Positions 8,141 to 16,760 of a stretch of 64,000 nucleotides of DNA are shown here, piece after piece. Position 1 is the first letter of the stretch, and every line of letters begins with the position of its first letter. Under the pieces are notes generated by a model. It ran no database searches. It saw nothing but the letters and a program-made list of their open reading frames with translations, and was not told the DNA's origin. Source of the stretch: an uncultured Paracoccaceae bacterium (GTDB lineage: Bacteria > Pseudomonadota > Alphaproteobacteria > Rhodobacterales > Rhodobacteraceae); contig CATOSB010000011.1 in the NCBI GenBank assembly GCA_951812305.1, positions 434,001-498,000 on the forward strand, written 5' to 3'. The translations under genes were made by a program, and so were the position numbers.

Positions 8141-9616
8141 TCACAAAAACGCCGTCTCCTCAAAACTCCTGAGCTTGCGCGAATGGATCCGTTCCAGCGG
8201 CATCTCGCGTAACGTCTCCATCGCCCGGATCCCGATATGCAGGTGGTTTTTTACCTGCGTCCGATAAAATGACGTTGCCATCCCGGGCAGTTTCAACTCG
8301 CCATGCAGCGGCTTGTCGGAAACACACAAAAGCGTACCGTATGGCACGCGGAACCTGTATCCATTTGCTGCAATCGTCGCGCTTTCCATATCCAACGCGA
8401 TTGCGCGAGATTGGCTCAAACGTTGAACCGGGCCAGATTGATCCCGCAGTTCCCAATTACGGTTGTCAATCGTCGCCACGGTCCCAGTCCGCATCACCTG
8501 CTTCAGGTCATAGCCCTCAAGCTTCGTGACGCCCGCCACCGCTTGTTCCAGCGCGATCTGAATCTCCGCCAGTGCGGGGATCGGCACCCAAACCGGCAAA
8601 TCATCGTCCAAAACGTGGTCCTCGCGCAAATACGCATGCGCCAGTACGAAATCGCCTAGCCGCTGCGAATTCCTAAGTCCCGCGCAATGCCCGACCATCA
8701 TCCAAGCGTGTGGACGCAGAACGGCGATATGGTCGGTTGCCGTCTTGGCGTTCGATGGTCCAACCCCGATATTGACGAGCGTGATCCCGCCCCGATCCCC
8801 CCGTTTTAAATGATACGTCGGCATTTGCGGCAGTTTCTCTGGCGCCGGACAGGGATCGTCTGCTCTGGCAATCTCCACGTTGCCTGGGCCAACGAAACTT
8901 TCATATCCGCTTTCCGGGTCAGCAAGCATCTGGCGGGCATAGTCTTCGAACACCTCGACATAGAACTGATAGTTGGTGAACAGAATATGGTTCTGAAAAT
9001 GCTCAGGATTAGTAGCGGTATAGTGGTTTAATCGGGCAAGCGAGTAATCCACTCTCTGCGCAGTAAACGGCGCCAGCGGCTCTTCATCGGCGCCGTAGGG
9101 GTGGCCATACCCGTTGACGATGTCGTCGTTCGTCGTCGAAAGGTCCGGCACGTCGAAAACATCGCGCAGCGAGAAATCCAGCGCGCCCTCCTCTGGGACC
9201 ACAATGTCGGACACCCCGGAAAACGCGAAATGCACCGGAATTGGCGTTTTGGATGTCCCAACCTGAACGGGCATCCCGTGGTGCTCGATCAAAAGCCCGA
9301 TCTGCTGCGTCAGATAGTAACGGAAAAGGTCTGGCCGGGTGACCGTGGCGACATAGGTACCGGGATGCGTGAAATGGCCAAAACTCAGGCGGCTATCGAC
9401 ATTGTCAAACCCGGAAATTGCGATGCGGATTTCGGGGTAAAAGGCGCGCACACGCGCACTCGGGCGACCTTCACGGGACACGCGCGAAAAGTGATCGCAC
9501 AAGAACTCCGTGGCCGTGGAATAAAGCTCTTCCAGATAGGCAACCGCGTCCTGCGCGTTGCTGAAATCTCGTGACGCCCCAATGGTTGGCGTCAGTGTTT
9601 TGTCATTGTCGTTCAT
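8141..9616 (-). CDS. amn: AMP nucleosidase
   Basis: The enzyme hydrolyses AMP to adenine and ribose-5-phosphate. The 491-residue length fits the E. coli type (about 484). An N-terminal regulatory domain comes first (DAVAYLEELYSTATEF, RVRAFYPEIRI), then a phosphorylase-like catalytic domain with GGITLVNIGVGPSNAKTATDH, MVGHCAGLR, ALDMESATIAANGYRFRVPYGTLLCVSD and HLHIGIRAMETLR. The ATG at 9616 overlaps the adenine deaminase stop (ATGA), and a 44-residue upstream extension is rejected. Expressed after ade from one transcript, it forms a two-step path from AMP to hypoxanthine. Confidence 0.95.
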   Translation of the reverse strand: MNDNDKTLTPTIGASRDFSNAQDAVAYLEELYSTATEFLCDHFSRVSREGRPSARVRAFYPEIRIAISGFDNVDSRLSFGHFTHPGTYVATVTRPDLFRYYLTQQIGLLIEHHGMPVQVGTSKTPIPVHFAFSGVSDIVVPEEGALDFSLRDVFDVPDLSTTNDDIVNGYGHPYGADEEPLAPFTAQRVDYSLARLNHYTATNPEHFQNHILFTNYQFYVEVFEDYARQMLADPESGYESFVGPGNVEIARADDPCPAPEKLPQMPTYHLKRGDRGGITLVNIGVGPSNAKTATDHIAVLRPHAWMMVGHCAGLRNSQRLGDFVLAHAYLREDHVLDDDLPVWVPIPALAEIQIALEQAVAGVTKLEGYDLKQVMRTGTVATIDNRNWELRDQSGPVQRLSQSRAIALDMESATIAANGYRFRVPYGTLLCVSDKPLHGELKLPGMATSFYRTQVKNHLHIGIRAMETLREMPLERIHSRKLRSFEETAFL

Positions 9617-11412
9617 GATTCCTGCTCGATTAATTCTGTCACTTCGAATTTGGTGACATCCACCAGCCCCTTGTCGGAAATCCTCAATTCTGGAATCACC
9701 ACCAGCGCCAGCAATGTATGTTGCATATAGGCGTTGTTCAGTGTGCAACCACAGACCTCCATCGCCTCAACGATGCCTTGCGCCTTGGCCGCCACCTCTG
9801 TCGCGGGCCGATCAGACATCAACCCCGCGATTGGCAGTTCCACCAGCGCAAGTTCCTCCCCGTTGCGCCACACCGTCGCACCGCCACCGACTTCACCCAG
9901 CCGGTTCGCCGCTAGTGCCATATCCTCGCGACTGGTGCCGACAACGATCATGTGGTGGCTGTCATGCGCCACGGTCGCCGCCATCGCCATCCGGCCCGTG
10001 TAGCCGAAGCCAGAAACAAACGCATTTGTAACTTCGCCCGTAGCCCGATGCCGCTCCACCAGCGCGATGTGGCAAACGTCTGCCTCCTCGTCCGGCTCAA
10101 CAAGCCCGTCGCGCCCGTTCAGCGTCGCGGTCATTGCGCGTGTGGGTGCCTGATTTTCGATCACGCCGATGACCTTCACGTTGACAGATTCCCGGCCTTG
10201 CGCCGGGATCTCAAAATCAGACGCCGCAAGCGTCTTGCCCAGATGCACCGTATCGCGCGCGTCATCCGGCCAATCGAGATGCGGGCAATCCACAAGGATC
10301 TCGCCTCCCTGCGCAACGACAATCCCCCGCGCGATCACCGTCTCAATTGGCAAACTCTTCAGGTCCGAAGTCAGTACAACATCTGCCCGCCGCCCCGGCG
10401 CAATCGACCCCAGCTCGCGCTCCAGGCCGAAATGCGTCGCTGTGTTGATCGTCGCCATCTGCAGCGCAATCAGCGGATCGCACCCGCATTCAATAGCGTG
10501 GCGCAGAACCCGGTTCATATGCCCGTCATTGACCAGCGTGCCGGAATGGCTGTCATCCGTGCACAGGATCATGTTGCGCGGATCAAGGCCTTTTTCGGTG
10601 ATCGCGGTGATTTGGGATTCCACATCGTACCAAGCCGACCCAAGCCGGATCATCGAACGCATACCCTGCCGCATCCGCTCCACCGCGTCGGCCTCGCAGG
10701 TGCCTTCATGATCGTCCGCCGGCCCACCGGCGGCATAAACCCGAAATCCCTCAAGATCGGGCGAGGCATAGTGCCCGCCGATCACCTTCCCCGCCGCCGT
10801 CGTCGCCGCCATCTCCGCCAGCATCTGCTGGCTACCGTTCATCACGCCAGGAAAATTCATCATCTCGCCCAACCCGACGATCCCTGGCCAGGACATTGCT
10901 TCGGCCACATCATCCGGCCCAATCTCGAAGCCCGTGGCTTCCAGCCCCGGCGCCGAAGGTGCGCAGCTTGGCATCTGAGTAAAGATGTTGATCGGTTGCA
11001 AAAGCGCCTCGTCATGCATCAGCCGAACACCTCGCAGACCCAGCACATTGGCAATCTCGTGCGGGTCTGTGAACATGCTCGTGGTGCCGTGCGGAATGAC
11101 CGCGCGCGCAAACTCTGCCGGGGTCAGCATGCCACTTTCAATATGCATATGCCCGTCGCACAATCCCGGGATGACAAAGCGCCCGTCGGCCTCAATCACC
11201 TCAGTATCATCGCCAATGCAATGCGCCGCATCCGGCCCGCAATAGGCGAACCGCCCTTCGACAATCGCAACCTCGTAACCGTCCAGCACCTCGCGGGTGT
11301 GCACATTCACCAGTTTGCCACCGCGAATGACCATGTCCGCCGCTTCACGACCTGCCGCAACGGCAATCAGGCGGGGGGCAACTTCGGCCCATGTGGGGAA
11401 GGGTGTAACCAT
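9613..11412 (-). CDS. ade: Adenine deaminase
   Basis: This amidohydrolase-superfamily enzyme deaminates adenine to hypoxanthine and ammonia. The 599-residue length is normal for the family. The metal-binding HMHIESGML follows the PGLCDG segment. Other landmarks are PHGTTSMFTDPHEIANVLG, GHYASPDLEGFRVYAAGG, LCTDDSHSGTLVNDGHM, GSIAPGRRADVVL and a C-terminal adenine-deaminase domain with VAHDSHHMIVVGTS. The ATG at 11412 is chosen because homologues start here and the upstream extension is low-complexity. It lies first in the ade-amn pair, divergent from tesB. Confidence 0.95.
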   Translation of the reverse strand: MVTPFPTWAEVAPRLIAVAAGREAADMVIRGGKLVNVHTREVLDGYEVAIVEGRFAYCGPDAAHCIGDDTEVIEADGRFVIPGLCDGHMHIESGMLTPAEFARAVIPHGTTSMFTDPHEIANVLGLRGVRLMHDEALLQPINIFTQMPSCAPSAPGLEATGFEIGPDDVAEAMSWPGIVGLGEMMNFPGVMNGSQQMLAEMAATTAAGKVIGGHYASPDLEGFRVYAAGGPADDHEGTCEADAVERMRQGMRSMIRLGSAWYDVESQITAITEKGLDPRNMILCTDDSHSGTLVNDGHMNRVLRHAIECGCDPLIALQMATINTATHFGLERELGSIAPGRRADVVLTSDLKSLPIETVIARGIVVAQGGEILVDCPHLDWPDDARDTVHLGKTLAASDFEIPAQGRESVNVKVIGVIENQAPTRAMTATLNGRDGLVEPDEEADVCHIALVERHRATGEVTNAFVSGFGYTGRMAMAATVAHDSHHMIVVGTSREDMALAANRLGEVGGGATVWRNGEELALVELPIAGLMSDRPATEVAAKAQGIVEAMEVCGCTLNNAYMQHTLLALVVIPELRISDKGLVDVTKFEVTELIEQES

Positions 11413-11488
11413 GTTCAAAAATGGCACTGCGCATTGACAGGCGCAAGACCGATGTTGACGTGCAGATCCTGACGACGCAATCAGGGGC

Positions 11489-12343
11489 ATGGATCTGCTA
11501 ACGCCCCTATTGAACCTGCTGACGCTTGAAAAGCTGGAAGTGAACCTGTTCCGGGGGCAGGGACATGGCGGCGAAACCAGCCGCCGCGTGTTTGGCGGAC
11601 AGGTCGTGGCACAGGCGCTCGCTGCAGCCTACCAGACGGTCGAGGACCGCGCCTGCCATTCCCTTCATTCTTATTTCATCCGCCCTGGCGATCCGTCACA
11701 ACCGATCATTTACGAGGTCGATCAGGCCCGCGATGGCGGGTCATTCACCACACGGCGGGTGACGGCGATTCAGAAAGGTCGGCAAATCTTCAACCTCGCC
11801 GCGTCCTTTCATGTCGAGGAGCCGGGTTGGACTCACCAGCACGAAATGCCTGACATCCCGCCACCGGAAGAGCTGAAGAACCGCGAGGAGAAACGCGCCG
11901 AAACGGCGCATCTTGTGCCAGCAGCGCGGAAAGAGGATTACCTGCGTCCTTCTCCCATCGAAGTGCGGGTTGTCGGGGACTACGACTATTTCAATTCCGC
12001 GAAGGCCTCAGACGTGAACTCTCTCTGGTTTCGCCTCGTGCGCCCGGTCGAGGCGACCCCGGCAGAACACCAATGTCTGCTGACCTATGCCAGCGACATG
12101 TATCTGCTCGGTTCGGCGCTGCGCCCACACGGTGAAAGCTGGTTCACCGGAAACGTCATGACCGCCAGCCTTGATCATGCAATGTGGTTTCACGGCCCGA
12201 TCAATTTCGGTGAATGGCACCTTTATTCCATGGATGCCCCTTGGTCGGGCGGCGGGCGTGGGTTCAATCGGGGATCGGTTTTCACGCGCGACGGTGATCT
12301 GGTGGCCAGCACCGCTCAGGAAGGTCTGATCAGACCAATCTGA
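11489..12343 (+). CDS. tesB: Acyl-CoA thioesterase II
   Basis: The 284-residue double-hotdog thioesterase hydrolyses medium and long acyl-CoAs. It has the TesB landmarks LFRGQGHGGETSRRVFGGQVVAQALAAA, HSLHSYFIRPGDPSQPI, FTTRRVTAIQKG, ASDMYLLGSALRPHG and SLDHAMWFH, the last carrying the catalytic Asp. AGGGGC precedes the ATG. It is monocistronic in appearance, divergent from ade and convergent with the thiolase gene. Its surroundings (thiolase, acyl-CoA synthetase, FadJ-like enzyme) point to a local acyl-CoA cluster. Confidence 0.93.
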   Translation: MDLLTPLLNLLTLEKLEVNLFRGQGHGGETSRRVFGGQVVAQALAAAYQTVEDRACHSLHSYFIRPGDPSQPIIYEVDQARDGGSFTTRRVTAIQKGRQIFNLAASFHVEEPGWTHQHEMPDIPPPEELKNREEKRAETAHLVPAARKEDYLRPSPIEVRVVGDYDYFNSAKASDVNSLWFRLVRPVEATPAEHQCLLTYASDMYLLGSALRPHGESWFTGNVMTASLDHAMWFHGPINFGEWHLYSMDAPWSGGGRGFNRGSVFTRDGDLVASTAQEGLIRPI

Positions 12344-12408
12344 CCCTCTCACGACCGGCCCCGAATTCTTTCGAAGATTTCACTGCCGCCTCAAATGCTG
12401 CGCTGCAG

Positions 12409-12449
12409 TACCGACGCAATACCGACGTTTTACCGACGCGATACAGCCT
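12409..12449. repeat. 11-bp phased TACCGACG repeats
   Basis: TACCGACG occurs at 12409, 12420 and 12431. A diverged fourth unit (TACAGCCT) starts at 12442. The period is exactly 11 bp. The array fills much of the 113-bp gap between the convergent tesB and thiolase genes. The function is unknown. The spacing of about one helical turn could suit a DNA-binding protein. Confidence 0.6.
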
Positions 12450-12456
12450 GCAGATT

Positions 12457-13650
12457 TCAGACCCTTTCCAACCCGATCGCGATCCCCTGCCCAACGCCTA
12501 TGCACATCGTCGCCAGCGCGTAACTTCCGCCCGTCGCCGCCAGATCCATCGCCGCCGATCCGGTAATCCGCGCGCCTGACATGCCGAGCGGGTGACCCAG
12601 CGCAATGGCCCCTCCATTGCGGTTCACACGGGCGTCGTCATCAGCAATTCCAAGCTGGCGCAACACCGCAAGCCCTTGAGATGCAAATGCTTCGTTCAGT
12701 TCTATTACACTGAAATCACTTACATTTATCCCAAGCCGCTGACAGAGCTTTTCGGTTGCGGGGGCCGGCCCGATCCCCATGATCCGCGGCGGAACCCCGG
12801 CCACGGCGCCTCCCATTACGCGGGCAATCGGCGTCAGCCCGTGGCGCTTTGCGGCGCCCCCTGAGGCAATGATCAGCGCCGCCGCACCATCATTCACACC
12901 ACTCGCATTTCCTGCGGTCACGGTACCGCCATCGCGAAACGGCGACCGCAATTTTCCCAGCTTTTCCAACGTTGTAGCGCGCGGATGCTCGTCTGTCTCG
13001 ACCGAGAAAGTCTCGCGCCGATGCGCGACTTCGACCGGAACAATCTCTTTCGCCAGCCTCTCACGCGCGGCTTCTGCTTTCTCTTGCGAGCGCAGCGCAA
13101 AGGCGTCCTGGTCGGCGCGGCTGATCCCGAATTCTTCTGAAACGTTCTCTGCTGTCTCGGGCATCGAATCGATCCCGTATTGCGCCTTCATCAACGGGTT
13201 CACGAACCGCCAACCTATTGTTGTATCATAGATTTCCGCGTTCCGGGAAAACGCGGCATCGGCCTTGGGCATGACGAATGGCGCGCGGCTCATGCTCTCG
13301 ACCCCGCCGGCAATCAGGATGTCCTGATCCCCCGCCATGACGGAGCGCGCGGCATCCAGCACTGCGTGCATCCCCGACCCACAAAGCCTGTTAACCGTCA
13401 CTCCCGGCACAGATTCCGGTAACCCCGCCAAAAGCCCAGACATCCGCGCCACATTGCGGTTGTCTTCACCCGCCTGATTGGCGCAGCCATAAATCACATC
13501 ATCGACCGCTTCCCAATCAACACCTTGATTTCGCTCTAGTAACGCGCGGATCGGCATCGCGCCCAAGTCGTCGGCGCGAACGGAGGACAGCGCGCCGCCG
13601 AACCGTCCAATCGGCGTGCGAACATAATCGCAGATGAACGCATTGGGCAT
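12457..13650 (-). CDS. pcaF: 3-oxoadipyl-CoA thiolase (PcaF/PaaJ type)
   Basis: This thiolase-family acetyl-CoA acyltransferase has 397 residues. The start MPNAFICDYVRTPIGRFGGALSSVRADDLGA closely follows the PcaF pattern. The nucleophilic Cys is in VNRLCGSGMHAV. The catalytic His and second Cys are in NGGAIALGHPLGMSGAR and CIGVGQG. PcaF cleaves 3-oxoadipyl-CoA to succinyl-CoA and acetyl-CoA at the end of the beta-ketoadipate or phenylacetate paths. No pca or paa genes are adjacent, so a general beta-oxidation role is possible. The ATG at 13650, with GAAAGG upstream, is preferred over a TTG seven codons earlier. Confidence 0.85.
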   Translation of the reverse strand: MPNAFICDYVRTPIGRFGGALSSVRADDLGAMPIRALLERNQGVDWEAVDDVIYGCANQAGEDNRNVARMSGLLAGLPESVPGVTVNRLCGSGMHAVLDAARSVMAGDQDILIAGGVESMSRAPFVMPKADAAFSRNAEIYDTTIGWRFVNPLMKAQYGIDSMPETAENVSEEFGISRADQDAFALRSQEKAEAARERLAKEIVPVEVAHRRETFSVETDEHPRATTLEKLGKLRSPFRDGGTVTAGNASGVNDGAAALIIASGGAAKRHGLTPIARVMGGAVAGVPPRIMGIGPAPATEKLCQRLGINVSDFSVIELNEAFASQGLAVLRQLGIADDDARVNRNGGAIALGHPLGMSGARITGSAAMDLAATGGSYALATMCIGVGQGIAIGLERV

Positions 13651-14720
13651 GGGCGCGGCCTTTCTTGACAATCGCCTCGCGTCTTACAGTGTTGGAGCTT
13701 CAAGTTCTATTGCAGAAAGTCCCCTATGGCCGACTGGGTGCATGAGTTGATCGACCCCCACGACGCGGATGCCCCCGCGATCTGGGAGCCGTGGGGCGAC
13801 CGGTTGAGTTATGGCGACCTGCGGGTGCGTGAAATGGAAATTGTGCAGATGTTGCGCGATTCTGGTGCGCGGCCGGGTGATCGTGTGATGCTTATCTGCG
13901 AAAACTGCGCAGACTATGTCGCAACGGCACTGGCCTGTTCCCGGCTCAACGCATGGTTCATGCCGGTGAATTCGCGCCATACCAAGGCCGAATTGGACAG
14001 TCTGCGCGACCATTCCGGCGCGAGGATCATCGCGCAAACGTTTGGGCAAGACGGGTTGGAAGTTGAAACTTCAGGCGGCGAACCCGAGCCGGTCGACGAC
14101 AATCCCAACAATCAGGTCGCAGCGCTGATGTACACGACTGGAACGACGAGCGCCCCCAAGGGCGTGATGCTGACGCACAGAAACCTGACGTGGAATGCCG
14201 CCAACTCCGCGCGATTGAGGGGAATGCGCGGGGACGATGTTGTGCTGGGCGTTCTGCCCGGAAGCCATATCTTTGGGTTTGCGTCCACCATGCTCGCCAC
14301 GCTGTCAATCGGGGCCTGTATTCGGTTTCTGCCGCGTTTCGAACCGCAGGCTGTCCTTGACGCACTGGCCGAGGGCGCATCTGTCATGCCAGCCGTGCCG
14401 CAGATGTACGCAAACCTATTGCGGCACATGGATGCCACGGGCGCCAAACTCTATGCACCCAGGTTGCACTACATCTCGGCCGGCGGTGCGCCACTTGACC
14501 CCGACTGGAAGGAGCGGACGGAGAGTGTTTTTGGGCTCGCGTTGAACAACGGATATGGGATCACCGAGGCTGCACCGACGGTTGCGGCGACCCGCGTCGG
14601 TGAGCCGCGGGATGACGTCTCGGTTGGTCCGGCAGTCTGGGATGTAACGCTGTCCATTGACGCACCCGACGGCGACGGCGTGGGTGAAGTGTTGATTGAA
14701 GGTCCCGGTGTAATGAAAGG

Positions 14721-16320
14721 GTAACTCCCAAGCACCCCCCACGTTTGAGTGTTATTGTCAGTTTTATGGTGAGTCGAATTTGCCATTTTGCGCGTGTTTT
14801 TTTCTTTCTTGTCTGAATTCTGTGGCGCCGGGTTGATTTCTCTGAATCAGTGGTGGGATGGATCAGGTTGCCGCCCTTGAACAACTTCTCGCCACGGCTC
14901 TGCGTCGGATCGCTGAGCTTGAAGCTGCGTTGGCGAGCATGGCGGAAGAGATCACGGACCTGCGCCGACAGTTGGCCAAGAACAGCAGCAATAGCAGCAA
15001 GCCCCCTTCAAGTGATGGCCTGAAGAAGCCAGCCCCGCGCAGCCTGCGTGGCAAATCCGGAAAGAAAAGTGGCGGCCAAGTTGGCCACCGGGGCGACACC
15101 CTGCGCCAGACGTCAACACCCGACTTTGTCGAACGGCATGAGGCGACGCATTGCAGCGCCTGTCAGAGCGCCCTGACGGCGGAGATGGTGAAAGGGATCG
15201 AGAAGCGTCAGGTGTTCGACTTGCCTGCGCCACGCCTGGAGGTCACCGAGCATCAGGCGGCGGTTTATTGTTGCGACCATTGTCGAGCCACGACGACGGC
15301 TGGCTTTCCCGATGGCGTGGCCGCGCATGTGCAATATGGCACGCGCATGCGGGCAGTGGCGGTCTATTGCAATGTTCAGCAGCTGATACCCGAGGATCGG
15401 GTCTGCCAGCTTATGCGCGACCTGTTTGGGGCCACCAGCTTGTGCGCGGCCAGCGTGACCAACTGGACGCGCGGCGCGGCAAATAAGATGGGTGTCGTGG
15501 TTGAACACATTCTCGCCCGGCTTGCCGAAGGCGGCGTTCGGCATCTGGACGAGACCGGACTTCGTGTTGCCGGCAAGCTGCACTGGCTGCACACGATCTG
15601 CGATACCGCCTTCACCCATTACCGCATCAGCGCCAAACGCGGTGCTGTTCCAACCTTCCTGACCGGCGGGACGATCATTCATGATCACTGGAAACCCTAC
15701 TACGCCCATATGAGCGGAGTGGACGCCCACGCCCTCTGCGGGGCGCATCACTTGCGCGAACTCAAGGCCATCGAAGAGATCGAAAAAGAGCCTTGGGCGA
15801 CGGAGATGAGCGCAGTGCTTCATAGCGCCAATCAGCTCAGATGCGCGGCTCAGGATCAAGGCGAGACCGAACTCCCGGAACTGGTTCGCCAGGGTATCGT
15901 CACCAGATACATGGCGATCCTCGCCAAGGGGCTCGCCTTCCACGAACGCCAGCCCCCGCTGGCCAAAAGCCCCGGCACCCGCGGCCGAAAAGCCAGGCGG
16001 CCAGGCCACAACCTGCTCCTCCGCCTGCGTGACTACCGCGATGACGTTTTGCGATTCATCGCCGACTTCGCGGTCCCATTCACAAACAATCAGGCCGAAC
16101 AGGACCTGCGCATGATGAAGCTGCGCATGAAAATCTCGGGCACCTTCCGCACCCTCGAGGGCGCGCGGGTCTTCGCCGACATCAGGTCCGTCATCTCGAC
16201 GGCCAGAAAACACCGGTTCAACATCCTGGAAATCCTGACCCTGTCACCACCTCAGATCATCGCACGGCTCTGACGGAACAAAACCCCGCAACCCTATCGG
16301 ACAGGGTGCTTGGGAGTTAC
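14721..16320 (+). mobile_element. IS66-family element (ISBst12-like), copy 1
   Basis: The element is 1600 bp, with 17-bp perfect terminal inverted repeats GTAACTCCCAAGCACCC. It is flanked by 8-bp direct repeats ATGAAAGG at 14713-14720 and 16321-16328, the usual IS66 duplication length. It carries one gene only and lacks the tnpA and tnpB accessory genes of classical IS66, as in the ISBst12 subgroup. The upstream poly-T run has 7 T, against 8 in copies 2 and 3. It interrupts an acyl-CoA synthetase. Confidence 0.97.
14858..16273 (+). CDS. tnpC: IS66-family transposase (copy 1)
   Basis: The 471-residue transposase starts with a coiled-coil stretch (residues 1-45), then NSSNSSKPPSSDGLKKP and a basic linker. 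A zinc-finger-like segment CSACQSAL..CCDHC lies at about residues 98-140. The DDE core has HLDETGLRVAGKLHWLH, IIHDHWKPYY and the C-terminal NNQAEQDLRMMKLRMKISGTFR carrying the catalytic Glu. GTGGTGGG precedes the ATG. The protein is intact and identical to copies 3 and 4. Copy 2 has a single Gln-to-Arg change in the FHERQPPLAK segment. Confidence 0.96.
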   Translation: MDQVAALEQLLATALRRIAELEAALASMAEEITDLRRQLAKNSSNSSKPPSSDGLKKPAPRSLRGKSGKKSGGQVGHRGDTLRQTSTPDFVERHEATHCSACQSALTAEMVKGIEKRQVFDLPAPRLEVTEHQAAVYCCDHCRATTTAGFPDGVAAHVQYGTRMRAVAVYCNVQQLIPEDRVCQLMRDLFGATSLCAASVTNWTRGAANKMGVVVEHILARLAEGGVRHLDETGLRVAGKLHWLHTICDTAFTHYRISAKRGAVPTFLTGGTIIHDHWKPYYAHMSGVDAHALCGAHHLRELKAIEEIEKEPWATEMSAVLHSANQLRCAAQDQGETELPELVRQGIVTRYMAILAKGLAFHERQPPLAKSPGTRGRKARRPGHNLLLRLRDYRDDVLRFIADFAVPFTNNQAEQDLRMMKLRMKISGTFRTLEGARVFADIRSVISTARKHRFNILEILTLSPPQIIARL

Positions 16321-16760
16321 ATGAAAGGTTATTATCGGGACCCTGAGGCGACAGCAGAGGCTTTGCCGCGCCCAGGTCTGTTGCGATCCGGCGATTTAGG
16401 ACGGCTCGAGGACGGTGTTCTGTTTATTGAAGGCCGGAAGAAAGAGTTGATTATCCGATCCGGATTTAACGTTTTTCCGCCTGAGATAGAGGGAATGCTG
16501 ACCCAACACCCCAAAGTCAGCGTCGCGGCGGTCGTGCCGCATCAACGAGATGGGAATGAGGACATTCTTGCCTTTGTGCTTGGCGAAGTCGCTGCAACAG
16601 AACTGGCCGCTTGGCTGCGCGAAAAGCTGGTGGCATACAAACAGCCACAGGCGATTTTTATGGTCGACAGCTTCCCGACTGCGCCAACGGGCAAGATTTT
16701 GAAACATAAACTCAGCTCTCATTTCGCCGGCCAGATCAGCGCGTGGGAAAAGGAACAGAT

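Noticed and set aside
9952..11472. A 506-codon open frame on the plus strand opposite adenine deaminase.
   Set aside because: It is rich in Arg, His and Pro, as expected of a shadow of a GC-rich gene. The minus-strand ade gene explains the region.
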